DNA from: Flaveria trinervia
Lineage: Eukaryota > Streptophyta > Magnoliopsida > Asterales > Asteraceae
Length of the DNA stretch: 64,000 bases
Assembly: GCA_025506515.1 (NCBI GenBank)
Contig: CM046452.1
Coordinates: forward strand, 45,819,562 to 45,883,561
Reading direction: 5' to 3'
The notes beneath the pieces were generated by a model, which was not told the DNA's origin, searched no databases, and saw nothing but the letters and a program-made list of their open reading frames with translations. Positions within the stretch are counted from its first letter, which is position 1; each line of letters begins with the position of its first letter. Of this stretch, positions 1 through 11,700 are shown piece by piece. The translations under genes were made by a program, and so were the position numbers.

Positions 1-1065
1 CTCTTGCAAAGTGTCCTAGCCTTTGGCATTTGTGACACCTCAACTTACTCTTGTCAAAACCAACTTTGGTTTTGCCAGAGAGTCCAGGAAATTTCCTGCC
101 AGTTCTCTTATAGAACTTCTAAGATATGATATTAATCAATGCCATTTGGCTCAGAATATCCATCACTTCTAGATCATCATCAGCTATTCCTTTCAAATCA
201 TCCATAATGAAGTATAATTGTCACTATTACTGCCAGAATGACTCTCAATACCAACAAATGCATGATCAGAACTATTTATAGAGAAATCAATATGCTCATC
301 ATAATTGCTTTCAGATGCAGCATATTCTGACTCATGACCAACCAAGGCAGTATTCCCTGGTACAAAGTCATCAGTGAGCTTTTCTGATGAGGACAGTTTC
401 CTCTTCTGCTCTATCTCTCTTTCGAATGTAAGCAGTTTCCCATGAAGTTGGGTGAGAGATAGGCTATCCAGATTTGCACTGGAGCGTAGGACAATAGTGT
501 ATGTGTCCCATCTCTCAGGCAGTGATCTGAGGAATCTGTTGTTCATCTGGCTATTGGTGTATTCCTGTTTCACCATTTTCAGCTCAGATATCAAGCAGGA
601 AAAACGCTCAAACTGTTGAGTCAGTGTCTCACCCTTTCTATGAGAGAATGTCTCATATTGTTGGGCAAGGATTTCTCTGTTGTTTGCTAAGACCTCATCT
701 GTGCCACCGAATTGTTCCTTCAGGGCATTCCAGAGATCATGAGCAGTTTCATGATGCATAAGCCCTGAATAGATTTCATTAGGCAGTGCCATGGCCAGAA
801 TTCCATGGGCTTTAGCATCAATCTCAAATAGTTTCCGATCTTCATCAGAGTATTGTTCCTTCTTCTTCGGAACCATTTGATTGGTTTCCGGATTGTTCAC
901 CATAGGCTTATGTGGTCCATGTACCACAGATGTCCAACAACCTGAACTGTTAACAGACAGGTGATGAAGCATTCTTCGTTGCCATATGTTATACTCGGTC
1001 CTAACCAGCATCGGAGGCTTGGTTGAGGAACCGGTATTGTGAGGATCATTAGAAGGAGTAGTCAT
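1..1065 (-). pseudogene. Copia gag of element C (frameshifted before the zinc knuckle)
   Basis: The capsid-type gag protein starts at the ATG at 1065 (MTTPSNDPHN...), although the frame is open slightly upstream. A UBN2-like core is visible: YNIWQRRM near the N-terminus, then IHLWN-like HDLWNALKEQFGG, a QFERFSCLISELK helix and FLRSLPERWDTY, followed by a basic helix. The frame ends at 193. In another frame, bases 1-76 encode GFDKSKLRCHKCQRLGHFAR, the start of a CX2CX4HX4C knuckle, so an indel separates capsid from nucleocapsid. Part of the knuckle and all of pol are beyond the edge. Confidence 0.85.
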
Positions 1066-1273
1066 CTCAGATTCAATCAAATTCGATTAAGCTAAAACAG
1101 ATTTAGAACAAAACGCAACAACCAATTGAACCAAAGAGATCTCAAAGTAAATGAACGAAAGCGACAGAAATTCAATAATCTATAACCAGTTCTTGCGAAT
1201 ACGCTAATTCAATCAAACAGATATCAATTAGCAGTTTCAATGATCAATTGTTAGATCGATCAATGATTAACCA

Positions 1274-1285
1274 GCTCTGATACCA
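1274..1285 (-). other. Primer-binding site of Copia C
   Basis: The minus strand reads TGGTATCAGAGC two bases downstream of the LTR boundary. This is the usual complement of the initiator tRNA-Met 3' end in plant LTR retrotransposons. Confidence 0.85.
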
Positions 1286-1287
1286 CT

Positions 1288-2208
1288 TGTTAGGATCAGT
1301 GATCTATGTTTGATTGATTAGAGAGTATAGCAGCGGAATTCAAACAACGAATTAGCCGATTCACAAGAACGAAACGATATTCAATGAAGAACAAAGACGG
1401 TTATAGAGAGAGAATTCTGCAAATATATTTCATTCAATATTCGCTTTCGTGGTAACGGAATGTCACACTTACAATTAGGTCGACACCTCTTATATATAAG
1501 AGATGTGACGTCTGCTGATGTCACTTGATAGTGACATCTAACAGATTTATTACAACTGAAACACAACTACTGAAGATGTCAAAACAGCTGACATCTCCTT
1601 ACAAAAATGCTAAGTGTTATCAGTTGTTATAACTACTGAAAAACATAAAACTACTGAAACTACAACGACTGAAGAACAAGCTCTTCAGTCGTTTTACAAA
1701 ACTACTGAAATAAAAAATAAAACTACTGATATCACAACTACTGAAGAAGTACTCTTCAGCTGTTGTGACAAACTACTGAAACTTCAGTACTTGATCTTCA
1801 GACTTGAACTTCAGACGTTTCATCAGCTGATGACTTCAGTAGATATCATCAACTGATGTCTTCAGTCTTTGTCTTCAGACTTTGTACATCAGTTGTTGAT
1901 CTTCAGCACTTGTAAACTCTTCAGCTGTTGTACTTCAGTACTTTGATCTTCAGCTTCAGCACTTGTGTTCTTCAGCTGTTCAGCTTCAGTACTGTGTTCT
2001 TCAGCTGTTCAGCTTCAGTACTTGTGTTCTTCAGCTGTTGTACTTCAGCACTTTAGTCTTCAGCTGTTGAAGTCTTCAGCACTTGATCTTCAGCTGTTGA
2101 AGTCTTCAGTACTTGTCAAACTGCTGATGAGGCTTTAGCAGTTGTTGTGATATCATGTGGGACTTAGAGGTTTTCTGATCTTGGCTCATTGGTTCTTTTG
2201 GTCCAACA
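1288..2208 (-). repeat. 5' LTR of Copia element C
   Basis: On the plus strand the block begins TGTTAGGATC, directly beside the primer-binding site, and ends TCCAACA, giving TG...CA ends and a length of 921 bp. Minus-strand transcription is indicated by a TATATAAG-like box within TTATATATAAG near 1489-1499. Upstream of it in U3 (about 1600-2150) the LTR is packed with CTGAAG/CTTCAG hexamers. The start is firm because of the PBS. The end rests on the TG...CA rule only. Confidence 0.75.
1600..2150 (-). repeat. Dense CTGAAG motif cluster in Copia C U3
   Basis: Several dozen copies of CTGAAG or its complement CTTCAG occur, often as ACTTCAGTACTT or TTCAGCTGTTGT. Spacing is irregular (about 9-25 bp), so this is not a clean tandem array. 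In the transcription direction the cluster precedes the LTR TATA box, the position of an upstream activating region. Confidence 0.7.
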
Positions 2209-2921
2209 CTAAGTCAAGGCCTACTTAACACTTTTTTTCCAAAAAGTCAGAAAATATTCTAAGTGTTTATCCGTATTCCTCTTTATTCATCCGCATTTCC
2301 TCTTTGTTCATCCGCATTTCTTTTTACTCATCCGCATTTCCTCTTTATTCATCCGCATTTCCTCTTTGTTCATCCACATTTCTTTTTACTCATCCGCATT
2401 TCCTTTTACTCATCCGCATTTCTTTTACTCATCACATTTCCTTTTACTCATTCGCATTTACTTTTTCTCATCAACATTTCCTTTTACTCATCCGCATTTG
2501 TTCATACTCATCCGCATTGATTCATACTCATCCGCATTGACTCATACTCATCCGTATTGGCTTATACTCATCCACATTGGCTTATACTCATCCGCATTGA
2601 CTCATACTCATCCGCATTTGTTTATACTCATCCGCATTGGCTTATACTCATCCGCATTGACTTTTACTCATCCGCATTGACTTTTACTCATCCGCATTGA
2701 CTTTCACTCATCCGTATTGACTTTCATCCGCATTAACATTCATCCGTATTAACAACACTTAGGAAAATTCTAAAACTTAGGCACATGAGCCCTATTTGGG
2801 CGTATGAGCAGCCCTATTCGTACCTAAACAACAGATTCAGTCCCCGAACACCATCTATCATGTTCTAAGCTTAAATCATACATTATAAGCCTTAGAAACA
2901 CAACCATAACATCATCAAACA
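2209..2921 (-). repeat. Gypsy1 3' LTR, left fragment
   Basis: This stretch matches the interior of the LTR at 21991-24548: a 20-bp tandem array followed by the same unique tail (ACTTAGG, GAGCCCTATTTGGGCG, then ...CATCATCAAACA). It stops exactly where the nested solo LTR begins at 2922 and resumes at 14295 with TGAACATAG, as in the uninterrupted copy near 23995. The LTR start lies left of, or was removed by, Copia C. Whether 2209-2262 belongs to it is less certain. Confidence 0.8.
2263..2745. repeat. 20-bp tandem array (ACTCATCCGCATTGACTTTT type)
   Basis: About 24 imperfect units share the core CATCCGCATT, with variable spacers such as TCCTCTTTGTT, GGCTTATACT and GACTTTTACT. Three units make 60 bp, so several frames stay open and give a meaningless 20-residue protein periodicity. 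The same array type occurs in the LTR at 21991-24548. Confidence 0.9.
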
Positions 2922-3736
2922 TGTAAGGCCCCATTCTCGGGATGCTTACAGCTAGGAAATCATTGCATATAAAACATATACTGTACATTTAATCATTCAT
3001 AAAACATTACAGCGGAAACAATAACTTTTCATATCATTACAAATGCTTTTGCAGGTAATACAACATTCATTCAAAATATTGTTTGTTCGCATTACAATGC
3101 AAAAACATTAATCAAAATAATTCCATCCAAAAGAGCCGAGTAGCCGCACGGTGCCATCTCCAGCAACATTACCTGCCAACTAGAACACATAAAAAGTCAG
3201 CGTTGCTGAGTGAGTTCTAGTTTTATAATCAAACATACTTTAACTTTCGTTAAAAACCGTGCTTTACTTTCATGTGATCATACATCATATGTACACATAG
3301 ATAATATCATTAGTATCTTCATTATTCATTCTTTCTTTCACTTTTCATATCTTCCGTACCAATACCATGTGCTACACCCCAAACTATATGGCTATTGGGC
3401 CGAAGTCTATAAATAGACAGCTATACATGGTGCCCAGTACTGGGGTAAGCGGTAGAGGTTCTATACAAATGGTCGATCACAAAGAAAAACCCCAGTGTGC
3501 ATCCTCCCGGGGTAGCGAACCCGCACACCATTGGGCTAACACCTTTTAATGGTGTGTCCCTTCCATACATTTGCTTGCAAGACTTTCTTTACTTTTATCA
3601 TTTATTAATGCATGCATTTTTCCTTCATGTTCCTCTTTCATTTTCTTTCACTTTACATTACATAATAATTTCATTTCATTCATTAACATTCAACGAAAAG
3701 TCACGAGAAAGATAAACATACATCATAATAAGGAAC
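2922..3736 (-). repeat. Nested solo Gypsy LTR, left part
   Basis: It begins TGTAAGGCCCC, the plus-strand start shared with the LTRs at 21991 and 48177, and is preceded by AAACA (2917-2921). It is cut at 3736 by Copia A and continues at 13149. No gag or pol belongs to it, so it is a solo LTR of about 1,956 bp after removing Copia A. Confidence 0.88.
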
Positions 3737-4536
3737 TCTAGAGATTAATGAAGAGGCTGATGCAACCTAAACATCTTCAGTCTTTCCTGCATGCTGCACA
3801 AGTGCATTAAAGAAGAATGCTTCGGAAGTTTCACATGTGCAACAGAAATACTCAAAGTATGAAATATTTCAAAGCCAAGACCAATATCTTTCGAAGCCAA
3901 AGATGAAGTCTTCCGAAGCCTTAGAGACAAAGTCTTCCGAAGCTTCAAGTTCATGAAGACAGATTTCTTCTAAAGACTTTTAGTAACATGCTTTAATAGA
4001 CGTACTGTTCCATAAAGCTGGACACCTTTCCGCTGCAACTCTGCAAGTCACCAACTTACATGGTTTGGTGAAAAGGTCCATGCTTTTGGTAACTGTACAT
4101 TGAGTTCTTGAGTCTGTAACTTTCTACTTTATATACTTTATCCTTTTTGTAATAGATAAGGATGTGAGCTATGGCATGTCATAGTCACAAGTCAAAAGGC
4201 AATCTGCCTTTTGACTCTATAATTGATTTTGTTTGTGTCTAGTCAATTGTATCCAGCTAGCTTTCAAAGTATAGCCAGCTGTAGGACGTAGTATAAGTAT
4301 CTCATGTTCTTGTATCTTTCAAATATGCTTTGTAACACTTGAAATAGAACATAGAGAAGGCAATATACTGTATTCTTGAAAACCAAATACTTGTGCTCTT
4401 TGTGTTCTTTGTCTCCTGCATTACTTGTGTTCTTAGTATCTAAACACTTGGTTAATCCAGTTTACTGTTTGATTAAAGTTTAGTTAATCTCCTCTTTGTG
4501 TTGTTGTGTTGTAACTAACCCTTCAACGATCCTGCA
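3737..4536 (+). repeat. 5' LTR of Copia A
   Basis: 800 bp, starting TCTAGAGATT (the right copy has TGTAGAGATT, so the terminal G has mutated) and ending CGATCCTGCA just before the PBS. Several CTTCCGAAG/CTTCGGAAG motifs lie at about 3828-3975, upstream of a TATA-like TATAAGTA at 4292-4299. Confidence 0.93.
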
Positions 4537-4537
4537 T

Positions 4538-4550
4538 TTGGTATCAGAGC
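4538..4550 (+). other. Primer-binding site of Copia A
   Basis: TTGGTATCAGAGC follows the LTR end TGCA after one base. It is complementary to the 3' end of initiator tRNA-Met. Confidence 0.88.
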
Positions 4551-4621
4551 ATTTCAGGCTCTTGATATAAGATCTCACCATCTTAAGATCCCTCACACAC
4601 ACAAATACTAAAACTTTTCAA

Positions 4622-5107
4622 ATGGCAGCCATTTCCAAAACTGATATGAAAACTAGAACCATGAACAAGTCCCCACTAATCACTCTTGATGAGTTCAAAT
4701 GGCAGCCATTTCCAAAACTGATATGGAAACACTACTGTGTGGTGATCAAGAGAACTGAAAATCTCAAAACTCTTACCCTGACAGAGTTATATGGGATTCT
4801 TAGTGGCTACCAGATGGAGATGAACATGCAAGGTTCATCTGGCAACTCCAACAATCAAATGGGTTCAGCCCTACATTTGGTTGAAAGGGATAGCATAGAA
4901 CCCAAACATCATCTCTTATGCTACCCTGACAACTCACCAAAGGGTCCTTTCATCACCTTCCTAGAGACACCAAAGGAGAACTACACTCAAGGAAGCCCAT
5001 TCCAAGAGACAAGCTCTTCTCAAGCTTTTGTGTCTTCTGATGAAAGTTGTGGCAACTCTCTTTTCACTCTTGAAGACCTGGATTGTATCCATCCAGATGA
5101 TCTATAA
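4622..5107 (+). pseudogene. Copia A gag, N-terminal remnant with internal deletion
   Basis: The 161-codon frame opens at ATG 4622 with a gag-like start (ITLDEFKWQPFPKLIWKHY) and jumps straight to a region normally at the C-terminal end of the capsid (VIKRTENLKTLTLTELYGIL). The UBN2 core between them is missing. A 28-bp segment beginning AATGGCAGCCATTTCC occurs at 4621-4648 and again at 4698-4725, giving a duplicated start. The frame ends at TAA 5105-5107 just before the nucleocapsid, which continues in another frame. Confidence 0.8.
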
Positions 5108-5110
5108 TAT

Positions 5111-5413
5111 ATGGAAATAGTCCAGCAGATGGCTCTTCTCACTCATAGAGCCAAGAAGTTCTACAAGAGGACTGGAAGGAAGTTTCCAAGCAATGCAACC
5201 AGTGGAAAGTTTGGACTGGACAAAGGCAAAGTCAAGAGTTACAACTGTAACTTGATGGGCCACTTTGCTAGAGAGTGTAAGGCACCTAGAAGAAATGGTG
5301 GCCAAACACAATCCAGACCAAACTACACTGACAAAGCTCTCCATAATGAGAAGTCAAAGCAGCAAGCTGTTGTTGCTGTTGAAAAAAAGGCTTTGACTGG
5401 AGCTTTCAGGTAG
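5111..5413 (+). pseudogene. Copia A gag, nucleocapsid with damaged zinc knuckle
   Basis: A basic stretch (RAKKFYKRTGRKFPS) is followed by SYNCNLMGHFAREC. The spacing is that of a CX2CX4HX4C knuckle, but the first cysteine is serine, so zinc binding is probably lost. The frame then stops at 5411-5413, with the rest of gag in other frames. The RNA-binding role is inferred from the family. Confidence 0.8.
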
Positions 5414-5539
5414 AAGATGCTTCTCCAAACCAAGCACTGATGGCTGATCATGATGAAGCCAAGGTATTAGAACATCTCTGTACTCCTGAATGCATTGCTA
5501 AAGTTAACAGATACATGTCCTACAACTGGAACTGAGATC

Positions 5540-5880
5540 TGATGTTGAGTCCTTAAAGATTTTAAAATCTGATTTTAGAAAGTTTGAAAATGATTATAAG
5601 CTAAAAATAGAGGACTTAGAAAAAACCATTTTAGTTCTAAAACATGAACACACAGATTTTAGGACTCAAATTAAACATCTCATAACCAAGTTAACTGAGT
5701 GCCAGGCTGAGCTTGTGATTAGCAAAGCCAGGGTAGAAAAAAGTGTTCTTGAAGAGGAGACCTTCAAGAACATGATATCCTCATCCCTGCACAACAAAGT
5801 GTGCTATCAAAACAGGCAAGGACTGGGATCAAATGAGATAGCTCCTCCACACATAATCTTGTCAGTAAGATCTCCTAGGT
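5540..5880 (+). pseudogene. Copia A gag, coiled-coil segment
   Basis: One frame reads a charged, heptad-like sequence (ESLKILKSDFRKFENDYKL, then IEDLEKTILVLKHEH) typical of a coiled coil between the two zinc knuckles in this type of gag. It lacks its own start and ends at a stop near 5880. It is listed because it explains an otherwise blank interval. Confidence 0.6.
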
Positions 5881-5918
5881 GAGGAACTTATGAAGATGAG
5901 CTTCCTCTCATAGATCCT

Positions 5919-6656
5919 ATGAGTGAGGAGGATGAAGAAGAGATAGTGAAGAATCTCTCTGCAAAGAGTGAAGAGGAGGATTCCAAGAAAGGCCACTATC
6001 CTTCTGAGGAGAAAGTGAAGACTGTGATGACCAAGTCCATGAGAAAGAACTTGATCAGGATGAGCAAAAGAAAGGCAAGGAAGGCTCAAGAGATCAAGGC
6101 TACTTTTGACTCTAAGCAGAAACAAGTTTTTATCTCCGCAGTGTTTAAAGTGGAAGGGACTAAAGACATCAACCAAAATTCCTCTGCTAAGAGTTCTGGT
6201 TCTTGTTCAACTCATCTCAGCAGCAAGAAGAAGACTGATCTGCTGTGTACCATTGTTGCACAGCCTGGACCATCAAACTCCAAGCACAGTCCTCAGCCCA
6301 AGAGGATTGTCTTATCATCTGCAAAGATGGAGGTGGAGAAGGGATGTGACCAAAGACAGTCCTATTCCAAAGACAAGGCTCTTGTGAAGAAGAAGATGAA
6401 TTGTGTTATGTGTGACAACACCACTCACATTGCCAAAGATTGTCCCTTCAATCCTAAAGGTACTGTCCATATGGCCAAAACAAAGGCTTCAAAGAGTTCT
6501 AAGAAGATTCAAGCTTCGGAAGGAAAACCAGTTTCCTTCGGAAGTTCCAAATCTAACAAGAAGGGAAGTGGAAAATTCTCTTCGGAAGAAAACAAGTTTG
6601 GAACCTTTGTCCTCTTCCTTCGGGAAGACTACCATTGGAACCAAATGGGTGTTTAG
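5919..6656 (+). pseudogene. Copia A gag C-terminus with second CCHC knuckle
   Basis: A Glu/Lys-rich start (MSEEDEEEIVKNLSAKSEEE) is followed by a basic, serine-rich linker and an intact knuckle CVMCDNTTHIAKDC (about 6403-6444). The tail is Ser/Lys-rich and contains CTTCGGAAG motifs at DNA level. The frame runs into the RT coding region out of phase and stops at 6656. Protease and integrase should follow, but RT motifs start at about 6625, so an internal deletion has joined gag to RT. Confidence 0.8.
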
Positions 6657-8036
6657 GAACAAGAAAGATGATAGAGGCATCATTATCAAGAACAAAGCTA
6701 GACTGGTTGTTCAAGGATACACACAAGAAGAAAGGATTGACTACACTAATGTCTTTGCTCCAGTGGCAAGATTAGAAGCTGTTAGGATATTCCTGGCATT
6801 TGCTGCATCCAAGAACTTCAAGGTCTTTCAACTTGATGTGAAGTGTGCCTTTCTATATGGAGTGATAGATGAAGAGGTTTATGTCAAACAGCCACCTGGT
6901 TTTGTAGATCCTGATCATCCTGATTATGTCTGCAAACTTGACAAAGCTCTCTATGGGCTGCATCAGGCACCCAGGAAGTGGTATGAGACACTATCTGAGT
7001 ATCTCTATAAACATGGATGCAGGAGGGGTACTATAGATGGAACTCTCTTCATCAAAGGACAAGGAAAAGACATATTGCTAGTTCAAGTATATATGTGGAT
7101 GACATCATCTTTGGTTCAACTAATCCAAAGCTCTGCAAAGACTTTGAGAAGCTGATGAAAGACAGATTTGAAATGAGTTCCATGGGGGAACTCAATTTCT
7201 TTCTGGGAATTCAAGTGAAGCAAGTTGAAGATGGCATCTTCATAAGTCAGTCAAAGTATGTTCAGGACATACTCAAGAGGTTCAATATGACTGACTGTAA
7301 GATTGCTAAGACACCCATAGCCAGAAACCACTCTCTTGGTCCTGAACTTGAGGGGGAGTGTGTAGATGAGTATTTATATAGGGCTATGATTAGGTCTCTT
7401 ATGTATCTTACTGCTAGCAGGCCTGATAACATGTTTGCTACATGTATTTGTGCAAGATATCAAGCTAACCCTAAGATGTCTTACTTTATCACTGTCAAGA
7501 GGATTCTAAGATACCTCAAAGGTGCATCAACACTTGGACTATGGTATTCTAAGAATTCTGACTTCAATCTGTATGCCTATACAGATAGTGATTATGGTGG
7601 TTGCAACATGACTGCAAAGTCTACATCTGGGGGATGTCAATTTCTTGGTGGAAGGGTTGTCTCATGGCAATGCAAGAAACAATCATGTATCTCTGCATCA
7701 ACTGCTGAAGCTGAATACATTGTTGCTGCAAGCTGCTATGCTCAAGTACTTTAGATTCAAAATCAGATGCTGGACTATGGGTTAAACTTCAAGGAGACTC
7801 CCATTTACATAGACAACAACAGTGCTATCTCAATCACAGAGAACCCTGTGCAGCACTCAAGGACAAAGCACATCAATATCAGGTATCATTTAATAAGAGA
7901 TAACTATGAAAATGGATTAATTAAACTAGTCAAGGTTCACACAGATGAACAATATGCTGATTTGTTTACAAAGGCTTTTGATGAACAGAGACTTAAATAT
8001 CTTATATCAGTTATTGGGATGATCAACCTTGAGTAG
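6625..8036 (+). pseudogene. Copia A reverse transcriptase and RNase H (frameshift, one stop)
   Basis: Copia RT begins at IGTKWVFRNKKDDRG, continues through KARLVVQGYTQ, VFAPVARLEAVR and QLDVKCAFLYG to YVDDIIFGST with the catalytic aspartates present. A 2-bp gain in the TATATA stretch at about 7088-7094 shifts the frame just before YVDD. RNase H follows (YTDSDYGGC, AEAEYIVAASCYAQ) and meets a TAG at 7752-7754 where Trp is usual. The tail (YIDNNSAISI, NPVQHSRTKHINIRYH, ADLFTKAF) then runs in the same frame to 8036. Two lesions in all, so no active enzyme is expected. Confidence 0.92.
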
Positions 8037-8748
8037 ATCTTTGTTAAAACTAATTCTTATTATTTCTTAAAATATGTGTGTCCTAAAGTTGTCTAGTTCA
8101 TTACTTTCATAAGCTCATGTTTTCTTTGGATGAAAAATCTCTTTTTGAAGACTTTCCTTAGATTTTTGAAAATTTCTGATACTATGGAAGTTATGATTTT
8201 AACTTCGAAAGTAAATCATGCCTTCAAAATAAATAACTGTCTGAGAAATTTACCTTCGGAAGAGTTTTCAAATTTATCTTCCGAAGCTTAAATACTTGTC
8301 TCAGACATTTACTCATTTTCAAGGACCATTTACTTTCGAAGCAAAGTTAACTCTTGGAAGCTTTGTTAGTTTATACACAAAGCACTCAAGTTTTAAAATT
8401 TCTTCCGAAGCAAAATTCTCAAACCTCTCAGGAAATTCTTCCGAAGTCATTTTAGCTTCAGAAGCTTTTTAATTAAAACTTCCAAAGATAATTAACCTTT
8501 GGAAGCTATTTGACTTCCAAGAAAACTACTTTTTGAGCAAAAGTAAACTACTTTTTTAGAGGTGGAACCGACATCCGGATTTCAAAGTTTATCCTCTTTC
8601 ATTAAACTTTATTTGAAATCCTTCTCACATATAAACCAAATGGTTTCCCCCCTCTTTCTATCGTCTGTTCTTCCTCCAAACCTAAAACCCTAAATTTCTC
8701 TCTAAAACTTCTTTCTTTCTTCTTTCTTCGTCCTTAAGCTACTTCAAA
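8037..8748 (+). promoter_or_regulatory. Spacer with CTTCCGAAG cluster and TATA box before the aORF
   Basis: This 0.7-kb non-coding stretch holds about a dozen exact or near copies of CTTCCGAAG/CTTCGGAAG at 8200-8530, the same motif as in the LTR. A TATAAA follows at 8630-8635, and then a pyrimidine-rich leader (TTTCTTTCTTCTTTC) up to the ATG at 8749. The layout is that of a plant promoter with a Y-patch leader. Promoter activity is inferred. Confidence 0.55.
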
Positions 8749-11700
8749 ATGGCCAACCTTGCTCACAGAAATGATCCCAACTTTACCATGCAGCTACACA
8801 GACAACATAATCATGTTTCTCTATTAAGCTTTGATAAAGATCCTTATTTTTTAGAGGTTTGCTTTTTCCTAACTCTATCAAACTACTTCACCTCCCTAAC
8901 CATTGATCCTCCACTCTATGAGGATCAGTTGCTTGAATTTTGGAAGACCTGCCAAGAGGTCATTATGGATGGGGATAAGGCACTGTCTGCCACAATGCAG
9001 GGGAGAACAATCTTTATCACTCCAGCCATCATCAACCGACATCTTTAGCTTGATGATGAAGAAGGTGAGGTGTTCTTCCCAAAGGAAGCTGTCAATCATT
9101 CCTTTGAGCAGATGGGATATGAGGGAGATTTCTCTGTAAAGACCTTTAGGAAAGGGAAGGTATCATCCCAATGGAGATTCCTGCTCCATGTGGTCATCCA
9201 CAGCTTATCCAACAAGCATGGTGGATGGGACCAGATTCCTGAGGATCTCTCCTTCATAATCCATGGAATGGTTCAAGGGGTCAAATTCAGGTACTCTCAG
9301 TTTGTTTATACAAATTTGCTTGCTAATTTAGACTCCTTAGTGTATTACATGTTTCCTAGATATGTCAGTACATTCTTAACTGTGAACTGGGCTCACAGTT
9401 GAGGGAAACAGGTAACATTCTTAAATTGGGACTGATGAAACCCGGCATCTTTAAAATACTGAGAAAGCCCACTGTTGGATTCTCTGGGGTAGAAATAGCC
9501 CTAGTCCCAAAAATGTTAGAGCTCATTAGCCCTAATGCCTTAAGCCATCACTCTGAGTCTCAACACTCAAGTGATCAACCTTCAGGGGACAGTTACCATC
9601 CCCAGACTATAGATCTCCACCAACCAATTCCCAACCTTGATTTTCTATAATGATGAAGATATAGGTTTCAGTGAGTATAATGAATCTCTCTTCTTTCCCT
9701 CTACTCAAAGAGAGATGAGTACTCCTGAGTCTCCTACATCTATCCCACATCAGTCACCTACAACTGAGGTGGACACTCCTGAACCTGTTCAGGATCTCCA
9801 TATGGAAGAGGCTCTCACTTCTGAAAGTGATTACATCATTAAGATCTCAGCCATGGCAACTCAGCCCACTGACATCTCAACTGAGACCGCTAGTGAGCAG
9901 AGGAAATCCAGTAGCCAAGAACTTAGAACTGGTCATGAGATAAAGGACTCTGGTCCAATCTTCTCCACCCCCAGTGATTCTTCTGATGAAGATGAGGGGG
10001 ATCTGAGACAAAAAGTGCAAAAACTATCCAAAACATGCACCTATTTAGTCTCAAAGGTCAGTCACCTTGAATCTCAGGTGACTACCTTACAAAATAGGAT
10101 CAATGATCAGCAACTTGAGATTTCATATCTTAAGGAAAAACTAGTTGGGAGACCCTTAAGGAGAGCTCAACCAGGAACACAAGAACCTGTGGATGTGATT
10201 GATCTATCCTTCAGCTCACCTATGCAAGTGGGTGATGCTACCAAAAAGGGGGAGAAAATCATTACAGTCATAAAACCTGGGAGTTCTTCAGAAAGAATGG
10301 ACATTGAGGACTCACCATCCTCACTTGCAACTATGCATTCTCAGCAACCTCTTCTAGTTCACATTGATGTGGACTACACAGACTCCTTCATACAAATTCT
10401 GTTTGAGGATGGGATACCAAGGGCTATGTCACCTTCACCATCTTTAAATCACATCATTGGGTGGAGGTATGATAACAACAGGAAGGCCCTCATCATCATA
10501 TGAGTTCAAGGACAGCAAGAAGTTTTCAATTTTCAGACCTTGGACTACTATGAAGTTCTGGATCTAGTCAACATGCCACTTGTTAACCCAAGCCAGTCAA
10601 GACAAGCTGACAGGATGGCTAAAAGAATCCAAGACAGGATCACTGTAGCGTTCAGCCGAAGAAGGAGACTTAGGCAATTAGGCAATGTCATCGGTCAACT
10701 AGATGTTGAGGCAGACCCTAAGATTAGCTTCATAGGGGAAACCTTGACTGAAGGGCCAATGACAGAAACTGAGAGCCCTGTCTCATCATCTCAAACTGCT
10801 GCAGAGATCCATATTCCTTCTGAGACACCTGCTGGTGAAGGTGTTTCTCAACCTCTCTCTGGCCTGAGCTCAGATGCTGCAACGAGCAATGAAGGTCAAA
10901 GCCCTCTCCACCTTGAGTCACAAAGGTCTATGAGTGACAAAGGAAAAAGATAGATGACATCCAAGGAGATTGAGGAGGAGGAGAGAGAGAGGAAAAGGAG
11001 GCTAAGGGGAGAAAGTTCCTTTGCTGAGACTCCGAGACTCATGGAGTCTGCAATCAGGGCTGCCCCCAAACCAGTTACTCAAAATGATGAGTTAAGGGCA
11101 GTCAGGATTAACTATCTGCGGACTAGGAACTTTGACATAAATAGTGTCATTTCTCTCCCCTTGGATGAATTGAATGAATTGGTTGACCTGAAAAGGTTAA
11201 GAGAGAAGGAGGCAGAAGATGCAGAACTCCTAGTACAAGTCAAAGAAGAGAGAAGAAGAAAAAGATTATACAAAGGTATGTCTACCCTCTCACTAGTTCA
11301 AGAAAGTCCTGAACAAGAGGATGTGGTTCAACAAGAACCTCAGGTAGATAAAGAAGAAGACAGAATCAAGGTGATTAACTACCTGAGTGCCACAGGCTTC
11401 TATCAGGCAGATGCACTCCTTCCCTTACCTTATGACTATATTGAGTTTCAGTACTTAAAACAACTTGAGCTTGAGCTAGTCAAGGAAAGAAAGACAACAA
11501 AGAAGAAGCTAAAGGAAGAAGCTGCAAAATCAAGAGCCATCATCCAAAAGAGCATGAAGAAGTCTGCTGATAGGCAGAGGATGATGTGCTTCTTGAAGCT
11601 ATATGGATTCTCCGGAAGGAGACTTGGACCCATGTCTCTATCCACAATGGATGAGCATATCAGGGTAATCAAGAAGAAGATTAAGAGTGGAGAGCTCATT

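Larger units (their letters stand above)
1..2208 (-). mobile_element. Copia element C, 5' part (continues past left edge)
   Basis: Reading the minus strand, the order is LTR (2208 to 1288), tRNA-Met-type primer-binding site, gag with a UBN2-like core, then a CCHC zinc knuckle at the window edge. This is the Copia gag order; pol would lie left of base 1. The 5 bases right of the LTR (CTAAG, 2209-2213) should be one copy of the target duplication, but the partner is outside the window. It lies against a Gypsy LTR fragment and probably inserted into it. Confidence 0.85.

Noticed and set aside
1381..1566. 61-codon minus-strand frame in the Copia C LTR
   Set aside because: Spans the TATA and leader region; no protein features.
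2263..2680. Overlapping open frames of 78-104 codons in three frames
   Set aside because: They are produced by the 20-bp tandem array, with 20-residue periodicity and no protein-like composition.
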